Below, piece after piece: positions 1 through 5,218 of a DNA stretch of 8,631 nucleotides. This DNA is from Balneolaceae bacterium (GTDB taxonomy: Bacteria; Bacteroidota; Rhodothermia; Balneolales; Balneolaceae). Each line of letters opens with the position of its first letter. Positions within the stretch are counted from its first letter, which is position 1. Location of the stretch: positions 1 through 8,631 of the forward strand of contig SKWF01000257.1 of the NCBI GenBank assembly GCA_007129085.1, in the 5' to 3' direction. The notes under the pieces were generated by a model that was given only the letters and a program-made list of their open reading frames with translations, was not told the DNA's origin and did no database searches. The position numbers and the translations under genes are program-made.

Positions 1-207
1 CAAAAAGGTGAAATTCCATTTTCCGGCTGATTTCCAATCGTAATTAAAAAATTCCACGTTGCCGAAATTGCAGGCCGCGCAGGTGTGACGCAGATTTGCA
101 GACACTCCAAACATTTTGCCGCCTACCAGCAGTAACAGGGGCACGGTTAACCCAATAATGGGCCCGGCCACGTACCAAGGCCAGGGTTGATATAAAAAGT
201 CTAACAT
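1..207 (-). CDS. YeeE/YedE-family membrane transporter (thiosulfate transporter-like), N-terminal 69 residues only
   Basis: The first 69 codons of a leftward gene are visible; the rest lies outside the window. The start is the ATG at 207-205. The peptide opens with a short amphipathic stretch rich in Trp and Pro, then a hydrophobic segment at about residues 12-30, then LRHTCAACNFGNVEFF at 39-54 followed by YDWK. The RH-x-CAAC motif followed by FF-x-YDWK is characteristic of YeeE/YedE (DUF395) proteins, some of which import thiosulfate across the inner membrane using conserved cysteines; C43 and C46 are the visible candidates. Family assignment is by recognition of this N-terminus. Substrate is inference, since the transport core is not visible. 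The gene diverges from the GntR-type regulator at 462. A TTGACA-N17-TATCTT promoter lies 36 bp upstream, overlapped by a palindromic candidate operator, so repression by that regulator is likely. No Shine-Dalgarno site is seen in the A-rich leader. Confidence 0.82.
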   Translation of the reverse strand, partial: MLDFLYQPWPWYVAGPIIGLTVPLLLLVGGKMFGVSANLRHTCAACNFGNVEFFNYDWKSAGKWNFTFL

Positions 208-242
208 GATTTTAAATTGGTTTATTATTTGTTTCTGTTCCT

Positions 243-271
243 AAGATAACCAACTTGTATGAACTTGTCAA
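243..271 (-). promoter_or_regulatory. Candidate sigma70-type promoter for the yeeE-like gene
   Basis: Read on the minus strand, a perfect -35 TTGACA lies at 271-266, then a 17-bp spacer, then TATCTT at 248-243 as the -10. Transcription would start near 236, giving a leader of about 30 nt before the ATG at 207. The -35 box sits inside the CTTGT-N4-ACAAG palindrome at 264-277, so a bound repressor would block polymerase. The motif match and spacing are read directly; function is inferred. Confidence 0.6.
252..268 (+). repeat. Two AACTTGT direct repeats, 10 bp apart
   Basis: AACTTGT occurs at 252-258 and again at 262-268, exactly one DNA helical turn apart. The ACAAG at 273-277 is the inverted partner of both. 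The first copy extended to CTTGTAT (254-260) pairs with ATACAAG (271-277) through 7-bp arms, while the second pairs as CTTGT-N4-ACAAG. The three half-sites lie on one face of the helix, which suits binding by more than one regulator dimer. Confidence 0.5.
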
Positions 272-277
272 TACAAG
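264..277. promoter_or_regulatory. Candidate operator 1 for the GntR/HutC-type regulator
   Basis: CTTGTCAATACAAG is a palindrome with perfect 5-bp arms and a 4-bp centre. It resembles the TTGTATANACAA-like operators known for several HutC/TreR-type members of the GntR family. It overlaps the -35 box of the leftward promoter of the yeeE-like gene. A second site with the same 5-4-5 geometry lies at 366-379, beside the regulator's own promoter. The pattern is seen directly; binding by the product of the gene at 462 is inferred. Confidence 0.6.
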
Positions 278-363
278 CAATATTGAGTTTTACTATACGG
301 TTCATTTTCAATGACCATATGCCCGTCAGTAACCCGTATGATTGGTTCAATATAATAAATTAC

Positions 364-381
364 TACATGTAAGTACAAGTA
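364..381. promoter_or_regulatory. Candidate operator 2 for the GntR/HutC-type regulator
   Basis: TACATGTAAGTACAAGTA is a near-palindrome of 18 bp whose core CATGT-N4-ACAAG (366-379) differs from operator 1 by one base in the left arm. Its outer bases T364/A381 and A365/T380 also pair. It directly abuts the -35 TTGATA at 382-387 of the promoter for the regulator gene, a position suited to autoregulation. Confidence 0.55.
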
Positions 382-412
382 TTGATAAATACCTTTTTCC
401 TCACTATATTTG
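382..412 (+). promoter_or_regulatory. Candidate promoter for the GntR regulator operon
   Basis: TTGATA (382-387) is followed after 17 bp by TATATT (405-410). The same bases also give TTG plus TATATTTG at 405-412, which fits the TAnnTTTG -7 element described for Bacteroidetes, with a 20-bp gap to the TTG. Transcription would start around 417-420, about 45 nt before the ATG at 462. The promoter is bordered upstream by candidate operator 2. Confidence 0.55.
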
Positions 413-461
413 AATTGAATCTTCTAAGAATATCAGAATATTAATCGATGTAAGAAGTCCC

Positions 462-1247
462 ATGAAATTAAAAGATGGCATTCCAAGGCATGCTCAGATC
501 AGTAAATGGCTGCGCGATCAAATAGATAACGGAAACTTTAAACCTGATGAAAAATTACCCTCAGAAAATGAGCTGGCTAAAAAGTTTGATGTCAGCCGGG
601 TCACTATCAGAAGGGCTCTTCAATCGCTTGAAAGTGAAGCCATAATATATCGATGCCAAGGGCTCGGCTCCTTTGTGAGTGATGACCGTGCACCACATAA
701 CCTGGTTCAGCTTACTGATTTTAATGAAGACATGGCCAAAGCCGGACTGGAGGCTTCATCTGTTGTAAAAAGTATATCAACCGTAACCGCCCCCAAATGG
801 CTTTTAGATATTTTAGAGATTGAAGAGGGTACAAAAGTCATGAAAATTGATCGGCTTCGCCTTGGTGATGGAGATCCCGTAGCCTACGACAGCACATGGC
901 TACCTATTTTATACGGTCAGCTTTTGGATGAAAAAAGCCTGCAGAATCATACAATTTATAAACAGCTTGAAGAAAATTACGATATCCCAATTATTCGCGG
1001 ATGCTACAAAATTTCCGCTGCGGTTGCCGATGAACAGCTTTCCGACGATTTAAAAACCAAAGAAAATTCCCCGTTGTTGGTTATCGACAGAGTATCTTAC
1101 ACAATCGGTGGCAAACCGGTTTATTATCAAAAACGGTATTACAGAAGTGATAGAGTTCTGTATGAAATGACCCTGGAGCGCGATCAAAACGACCCTTCAT
1201 CTTCTGAAATGCCCCTCAAAGAGTTTGTACCCGTATTCAAACCATAA
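462..1247 (+). CDS. GntR-family transcriptional regulator, HutC subfamily (UTRA effector domain)
   Basis: This 261-residue protein has the usual length and layout of a HutC-type GntR regulator. Residues about 7-72 form the winged helix-turn-helix: EKLPSENELAKKFDVSR (30-46), then TIRRALQSLES as the recognition helix, and the wing ending GLGSFV. Residues about 80-236 match a UTRA ligand-binding domain, with DGDPVAYDSTWLP at 136-148 and PVYYQKRYYRSD at 219-230 as recognisable stretches. UTRA domains bind small molecules such as sugars, phosphonates, histidine derivatives or fatty acids; the ligand here cannot be read. The C-terminus has about 20 extra polar residues after the UTRA fold. It heads a likely operon with an exported DsrE-like gene (22 bp downstream) and diverges from a YeeE-type transporter. 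Two palindromes in the divergent spacer are its probable operators. A sulfur-related role follows only from these neighbours. Start: ATG with a weak AGAAG upstream; the next Met is at residue 91, past the DNA-binding domain. Confidence 0.9.
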   Translation: MKLKDGIPRHAQISKWLRDQIDNGNFKPDEKLPSENELAKKFDVSRVTIRRALQSLESEAIIYRCQGLGSFVSDDRAPHNLVQLTDFNEDMAKAGLEASSVVKSISTVTAPKWLLDILEIEEGTKVMKIDRLRLGDGDPVAYDSTWLPILYGQLLDEKSLQNHTIYKQLEENYDIPIIRGCYKISAAVADEQLSDDLKTKENSPLLVIDRVSYTIGGKPVYYQKRYYRSDRVLYEMTLERDQNDPSSSEMPLKEFVPVFKP

Positions 1248-1269
1248 CTAAAAAAAAGAGAGAATCATC

Positions 1270-1695
1270 ATGAAACTCACCACACTTATTCTTCTTCTAA
1301 TTATGCCTGCTACACTCTTATCAAACACAGATAGTTCTGATAAAGAGTTATTTGTAGCGCTAACATCTGCCGATGCTGAAACCCAGATGATGGCGATGGT
1401 ATTAGCCACTCAATCTATAAATCAGGGAGTACAAGTGCGTGTTCTTCTCTGCAGTGATGCCGGAGAACTTGCCATTAAAGAGAGTGAATCTCCCACATTC
1501 AAACCGGCCGACCGTTCACCAAAGCAGCTTCTTAACGGACTTATTGATCAAGGGGCAAGGGTTGAAGTTTGCGGTATATTTTTACCGAACCGCGAGTATA
1601 CCGAAAATAATCTTATGGATAATATTGGCGTAGCCAGCCCGCCTGAAGTTGCGACCCATATGAACAGAGAATCCGTTAAGCTTTTTACTTTTTAA
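1270..1695 (+). CDS. Exported DsrE-like protein
   Basis: A 141-residue protein. Residues 1-18 form a probable signal peptide: Lys2, a Leu/Ile-rich core and a possible cut after LLS, followed by a short polar linker. Residues about 26-141 match the DsrE/DsrF-like fold: a first strand ELFVALTS, a helix TQMMAMVLATQSI, a strand RVLLCSDAGELAIK with Cys61, a helix PKQLLNGLIDQG, a strand VEVCGIFLPNREY with Cys101, and the C-terminal VASPPEVATHMN segment. DsrE-family proteins are commonly small sulfur-relay or sulfur-trafficking proteins, typically cytoplasmic. Here a signal peptide suggests a periplasmic location, and C61 and C101 are the only cysteines. It lies 22 bp after the GntR gene and probably shares its transcript. 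The family call is fairly firm; acting as a sulfur carrier is inference. A purely structural or regulatory role is possible, as is a heavy-metal or redox stress link. A purine-rich AAAAGAGAGA precedes the ATG and supports the start. Confidence 0.78.
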   Translation: MKLTTLILLLIMPATLLSNTDSSDKELFVALTSADAETQMMAMVLATQSINQGVQVRVLLCSDAGELAIKESESPTFKPADRSPKQLLNGLIDQGARVEVCGIFLPNREYTENNLMDNIGVASPPEVATHMNRESVKLFTF

Positions 1696-1700
1696 TCGTC

Positions 1701-1734
1701 ATTGCGCCATTCACAAGTTGTTCATGGCGCCAAT
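1701..1734 (+). other. Imperfect hairpin between the dsrE-like and flavoprotein genes
   Basis: ATTGCGCCAT (1701-1710) pairs with ATGGCGCCAAT (1724-1734) apart from one bulged C, and the intervening ACAAGTTGT could extend the stem after a TC/TC internal loop. It begins 5 nt after the DsrE-like stop. No T-run follows, so it is not a classical intrinsic terminator. It could be a processing or attenuation element, or a protein-binding site. It is the only GC-rich inverted repeat in the gaps of this operon. Confidence 0.4.
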
Positions 1735-1766
1735 CGACATCACAAATCATTCTGAGTACGATTGAT

Positions 1767-2891
1767 ATGGATTCCAAGCCCGTTAAAACGGTTGTTATTG
1801 TCGGCGGAGGGCACGCCTCTCTGCCGGTAATAAAAATGGGAAAGAGGTGGAAAAAACACCAGATCGAAATCAGATTGATTTCAGCTCACCCCTTTTTGAT
1901 TTATTCCGGCTCTCTGCCTCAATATATGGCCGGATTCTATAATTGGAACCAAACCGCCGTCAATCTCGAAATGCTCTGCAAACGATACAGTGTTTCATTT
2001 GCAGTGGATAGAGTTATATCCGTTAACCGGGAACAAAAAAATGTGGAGACCTTATCGGGAGAAAAAATTCACTATGATGTTTTGCTGTTAAATGTAGGAG
2101 CTTCCACTCAACCGATTTTGGATGGTGATAACATATCGCCAGTTAAACCTATGCCGAAACTACTGGAGTTGAGAAAAAACCTTTTGAATGGTGAAATTAA
2201 CAGATTACTTATTGCAGGTGGTGGGGCCGCCGGAGCCGAGATAGCCTTAAACTTATCTCACCCGGCATTAAACAATCGCCCCAAAATTACCTTAGCAGAT
2301 AAAAACAATCGAATACTTTCCGCATTTCCCGAAAAACTTTCAGCCGACGTCAATGCCATCCTCAAAGATAGAGGAGTTGCCGTTCTTACCGGTTATAAAA
2401 TCTCAGATGATGACAGTAAAAACTACGATCAGATAATACTTGCTACAGGTAACCGTGCAGAGTCCGTATCTATCGATCACGATTTTGAAGTTGGAGAATC
2501 CAGCCGGATTTTGACTAAAAAGAACCTCCTCGTAAAAGAAGAAGCCTACGTCTTTGCAGCCGGTGATACCGCTGATGTGAATGGCAAAAACTACAAGCAA
2601 ATAGGTGTACACGCCGTAAAACAGGGAGTCGTATTGCGGCATAATATAAAGGCCGTTCTCTTGAAAAAATCGCTAAGAAATTATAAACCCTACCGTGCTA
2701 ATCCTTTAATTATTTCCAATGGGCCAGACTCGGCTTTTTATATAATGAACAGACTATCTTTAAAGGGAAGAGCCTTTGCAATTTTAAAGTATATGCTCGA
2801 TATGCGCTGGCTAGACAAATACACCCGAATTCCCGAAAATCGCAGATCTCTATATCAATTGTTTAAAGAAGGGTTAAACAGATCAGAGTGA
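1767..2891 (+). CDS. FAD-dependent NAD(P)H oxidoreductase of the SelD-N-terminal-like family
   Basis: This 374-residue flavoprotein has the pyridine nucleotide-disulfide oxidoreductase layout. The FAD-binding Rossmann motif is VVIVGGGHAS (9-18), followed by FLIYSGSLPQYMAGFY (43-58), a second nucleotide-binding motif LLIAGGGAAGAEIA (147-160), ATG at 226-228, and FAAGDTADV (263-271). The GGGHA opening, IYSG-x-LP-x-x-AG, the VKP at 126-128 and the C-terminal R-W-L-D-K-Y ending (347-352) match the family that in other bacteria is fused to the N-terminus of selenide water dikinase (SelD). Here it stands alone, with no SelD domain. It is distantly related to NDH-2 and sulfide:quinone reductase, but its only cysteine is C71, so the redox disulfide of a canonical SQR is absent. 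No membrane segment is evident. It lies 71 bp after the DsrE-like gene, and context suggests oxidation or reduction of a sulfur species or electron transfer to quinone; the substrate is unknown. The ATG at 1767 sits just before the dinucleotide fold, with no good Shine-Dalgarno site. Confidence 0.8.
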   Translation: MDSKPVKTVVIVGGGHASLPVIKMGKRWKKHQIEIRLISAHPFLIYSGSLPQYMAGFYNWNQTAVNLEMLCKRYSVSFAVDRVISVNREQKNVETLSGEKIHYDVLLLNVGASTQPILDGDNISPVKPMPKLLELRKNLLNGEINRLLIAGGGAAGAEIALNLSHPALNNRPKITLADKNNRILSAFPEKLSADVNAILKDRGVAVLTGYKISDDDSKNYDQIILATGNRAESVSIDHDFEVGESSRILTKKNLLVKEEAYVFAAGDTADVNGKNYKQIGVHAVKQGVVLRHNIKAVLLKKSLRNYKPYRANPLIISNGPDSAFYIMNRLSLKGRAFAILKYMLDMRWLDKYTRIPENRRSLYQLFKEGLNRSE

Positions 2892-2894
2892 ATA

Positions 2895-2923
2895 TTGCTC
2901 TCCGCATAGGAATACGCTATCTT
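2895..2923 (+). promoter_or_regulatory. Candidate promoter for yajC
   Basis: TTGCTC (2895-2900) is followed after 17 bp by TATCTT (2918-2923), the same -10 hexamer seen for the yeeE-like gene. Initiation near 2930 would give a leader of about 30 nt before the ATG at 2962. The 70-bp gap after the flavoprotein, plus the change from accessory to housekeeping genes, makes a new promoter here plausible. The -35 match is only moderate. Confidence 0.4.
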
Positions 2924-2961
2924 TTAAAGCTGAATAGAAAAACCAATCAATTTACTATATA

Positions 2962-3282
2962 ATGACTCTACTTAATGTATTTTTTATGATGGGATCGCCT
3001 GATGGCGGTGGCGATGGTGCTATTATCAACCTGCTCTTTTTAGGAGCCCTGTTTTTTGTCTTCTACTTCTTCATTATCCGCCCGCAAAGTAAACGTCAGA
3101 AAGAGATTCAGAAAAAAGTTTCCGAAATGAAAAAAGGAGACAAAGTTGTTACCGGTGGCGGAATGTTTGGCGTTGTAAACTCTATTGATGATGATACTGT
3201 TCTATTAGAGATCGATAGTGGCGTGAAAGCAAGATTTCAAAAAGCATCCATTACTGATGTAAACCCTAATAAAAATAAGTAG
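2962..3282 (+). CDS. yajC: Sec translocon accessory protein YajC
   Basis: A 106-residue inner-membrane protein with the typical YajC length and layout. A short N-terminal stretch with a Gly/Asp-rich GSPDGGGDGA (11-20) precedes a single membrane segment at about 21-38, then the hallmark FFIIRPQSKRQKEIQKK (36-52). The cytoplasmic domain has MKKGDKVVTGGGMFGVV (56-72), then an acidic patch and VKARFQKASITDV (88-100). YajC associates with SecDF and SecYEG and assists protein export. secD and secF are not adjacent downstream; a riboflavin gene follows instead. The ATG at 2962 gives an N-terminus like FCB homologues; Met9 or Met10 are possible alternatives. It probably starts a transcript separate from the flavoprotein upstream. 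Confidence 0.93.
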   Translation: MTLLNVFFMMGSPDGGGDGAIINLLFLGALFFVFYFFIIRPQSKRQKEIQKKVSEMKKGDKVVTGGGMFGVVNSIDDDTVLLEIDSGVKARFQKASITDVNPNKNK

Positions 3283-3354
3283 TGACTTAACTACTCCTCT
3301 CCCTCTTTTGGACGGAAGTGGATAAATTGATCAAGAATTAAATCGTACAGAGTC

Positions 3355-4578
3355 GTGTCAAAATCTCCCTTTAATACCATACCGGAAGCGATCGAAGATA
3401 TACGCAATGGCGAAATTGTGATTGTTGTAGATGATGAGGATCGTGAAAATGAGGGGGATTTCCTTATGGCCGCTGATAAAGCGACTCCTCAAGCTATTAA
3501 TACAATGGTTAAACATGGCCGAGGATTGGTTTGTGCCCCCATTACAAAAAATAGGGCGCACGAACTAAAACTCGACTACATGGTAAGCGAGGGGGCTGAT
3601 CCTGATGAAGCGGCTTTTACTATTTCGATTGATCATAAAGAGTTAACCACCACCGGAATTTCCGCGCCCGACCGCGCAAATACAATTAAGGAGATCATCA
3701 ACCCGGAAGCTAAACCGGCAGATTTCCGACGTCCCGGCCATGTATTCCCCCTAATTGGGGTTGATGGTGGAGTTTTGCGCCGAGCCGGTCACACGGAAGC
3801 TGCGATAGATCTGGCGCGACTTGCCGGGTGCGAGCCGGCCGGAATTATTTGCGAAATTATGCATGATGACGGGGAAATGGCCCGCCTGCCTGAACTTATT
3901 GAGCTCTCAAAAAAGTTTGGGATGAAGCTCATCACCATCAAAGATCTTATTGCGTACCGAATGGAGCATGAATCGCTGGTCACACAGATTCTTTCTGTAG
4001 ATATGCCAACGATTTACGGGGAGTTCGATCTTCAGGTTTTTGAAGAAAAACTTACGGGCGAACACCACCTTGCGTTCACAAAGGGAACGTGGACAAAAGA
4101 CGATCCTGTGCTGGTTCGAGTTCATTCTGCGAACCCACTGGCCGATATATTTGGCAGTAAGCGAAGCGACAAAACAGCTGTGCTGCAACAATCGCTCAAA
4201 ATGGTGGGGCAAGCAGAAAAAGGCGTGCTTCTCTATATGGATCAAACCAGTAATGAGTATAGTATTGTGGATCAACTTGCTGCAATAAAAATGCAGGATG
4301 ATGGGCTGAGCAAGGATGAAATCAAGCTAAAGTTGGGCAGTAAAATGGATGCCCGGGATTATGGCGTTGGAGCACAAATTTTACATCAGCTTAAGGTTCG
4401 CAAATTACGACTGCTCACAAATAACCCTGTAAAACGAGTTGGGCTGAAAAGTTTTGGGCTCGAAATGGTGGGCGAAGTAGAAATACCGCTTGATCATATT
4501 GATACAGATCATCATGAAGAGAAGCTCGACAAGCCGAATACAGATCAGGGCTTTTTGAAAAAAATGATTCTTGAGTAA
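3355..4578 (+). CDS. ribBX: 3,4-dihydroxy-2-butanone 4-phosphate synthase with degenerate GTP cyclohydrolase II-like domain (RibBX type)
   Basis: A 407-residue two-domain protein. Residues about 5-204 are an intact DHBP synthase, which converts ribulose 5-phosphate to the four-carbon precursor of riboflavin: VVDDEDRENEGDF (24-36), C60, TTGISAPDRANT (99-110), RPGHVFPL (126-133) and RAGHTEAAIDL (143-153) with the catalytic His146. Residues about 206-400 align with GTP cyclohydrolase II (RibA), but the active site is gone. RVHSEC is RVHSAN (255-260), the R-C-D-C-G zinc motif is RSDKT (270-274), and the Y-x-R-Q-E-G-R loop is YMDQTSNEY (294-302). Structural pieces such as DARDYGVGAQIL (332-343) and LLTNNP (353-358) remain. 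This matches RibBX proteins described in Proteobacteria, where the C-terminal domain lacks cyclohydrolase activity, so a separate RibA should exist in this genome. The start is GTG at 3355, chosen because the DHBP synthase domain begins within a few residues; no clear Shine-Dalgarno site precedes it. It follows yajC by 72 bp. The gene is often annotated ribBA. Confidence 0.9.
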   Translation: MSKSPFNTIPEAIEDIRNGEIVIVVDDEDRENEGDFLMAADKATPQAINTMVKHGRGLVCAPITKNRAHELKLDYMVSEGADPDEAAFTISIDHKELTTTGISAPDRANTIKEIINPEAKPADFRRPGHVFPLIGVDGGVLRRAGHTEAAIDLARLAGCEPAGIICEIMHDDGEMARLPELIELSKKFGMKLITIKDLIAYRMEHESLVTQILSVDMPTIYGEFDLQVFEEKLTGEHHLAFTKGTWTKDDPVLVRVHSANPLADIFGSKRSDKTAVLQQSLKMVGQAEKGVLLYMDQTSNEYSIVDQLAAIKMQDDGLSKDEIKLKLGSKMDARDYGVGAQILHQLKVRKLRLLTNNPVKRVGLKSFGLEMVGEVEIPLDHIDTDHHEEKLDKPNTDQGFLKKMILE

Positions 4579-4579
4579 G

Positions 4580-5206
4580 TTATTTAATTTCGTCGTTTGA
4601 ATCAGTATCTACTGTGGGTGAGTTTAGATCTGTAGCCGTACTTTCGGCCTTGCCCTCTTCAAACTTATCTTCTGTTGCCCTCTCCTCTTCTACCGGTAAA
4701 ATCCGTTTGTGAAAAACCAGCATGGTTATGATGGCGGTGCTGATAGCAATATCGGCCACATTAAATATGTATGGAAATACCGCCCAGTCGCCAATGGTGA
4801 GATTAAAATGAATAAAGTCAACTACATGGCCCTCCAGAACACCTCCATAACCGCCAATAATACCCATAATAAAGCGATCGGTAATATTTCCCAGTGCTCC
4901 GCCAATAATAAGCCCCATGCAAAGCAGATAAGCAAAATTGGCACTTTCCAGCGTATACAGGATATAGGTAACAATCCCAATGGTGGCTATAATTGCCACG
5001 ATACTGATCCCAATGGTGGGGAGAAAATCCATCCCCATAGCCATTCCCGGGTTTTTTGTAAAGTTTAGCGCAAGCCAACCATCAATGAGATTTACCCTTT
5101 GGAGCCCCGGGTTATTATACACCAATTGCTTGGTGATTTGATCAATCACTAAAACAATGAGTGCCGGAGAAAAGAGTAGTAGCAGTTTTTTATTTCGTAG
5201 CGACAA
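4580..5206 (-). CDS. lspA: Lipoprotein signal peptidase II
   Basis: A 208-residue inner-membrane aspartyl protease that removes the signal peptide from prolipoproteins. Four hydrophobic segments are visible at about 8-22, 62-84, 91-107 and 144-165. Family motifs are DQITK (22-26), NFTKNPGMAMGM (48-59), GGALGNITDRF (102-112) with catalytic Asp110, HVVDFIHF (127-134) and FNVADIAIS (148-156) with catalytic Asp152. The start is TTG at 5206-5204: no in-frame ATG occurs before residue 54, which lies past the first membrane segment and the DQITK motif, and dksA ends only 12 bp upstream. After the last membrane segment comes an unusual tail, residues 168-208, rich in Glu, Asp, Ser and Thr, making it about 40 residues longer than the E. 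coli enzyme. It lies last in the minus-strand cluster ileS-dksA-lspA and is probably cotranscribed. Its stop is 1 bp from the ribBX stop on the other strand. Confidence 0.95.
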   Translation of the reverse strand: MSLRNKKLLLLFSPALIVLVIDQITKQLVYNNPGLQRVNLIDGWLALNFTKNPGMAMGMDFLPTIGISIVAIIATIGIVTYILYTLESANFAYLLCMGLIIGGALGNITDRFIMGIIGGYGGVLEGHVVDFIHFNLTIGDWAVFPYIFNVADIAISTAIITMLVFHKRILPVEEERATEDKFEEGKAESTATDLNSPTVDTDSNDEIK

Positions 5207-5218
5207 AAGCCGGAGTTA

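Noticed and set aside
295..339. ATACGG and CCGTAT inverted pair, plus GGTTCA(A/T)T repeats between the two operators
   Set aside because: Short arms with a 33-bp gap and no relation to either promoter; compatible with chance in AT-rich DNA.
1767..2891. Sulfide:quinone oxidoreductase as the name for the flavoprotein
   Set aside because: The redox cysteines of SQR are absent (one Cys in the whole protein), and the N-terminal and C-terminal motifs fit the SelD-N-terminal-like family better.
3278..3295. AGTAGT-GACTTA-ACTACT hairpin at the yajC stop codon, followed by a pyrimidine-rich stretch
   Set aside because: Only six pairs, two of them GC, and the T-run is distant and interrupted. Too weak to call a terminator.
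3907..4288. Minus- and plus-strand open frames inside the C-terminal half of ribBX
   Set aside because: Considered as evidence for a frameshift or decay of the RibA-like domain, but the main frame is open throughout and retains LLTNNP and DARDYGVGAQIL, so these are shadows.
4709..5078. Open frames on both strands within lspA, including one overlapping its conserved motifs
   Set aside because: They are out-of-frame readings of lspA with low-complexity Tyr/Gly/Asn-rich products.
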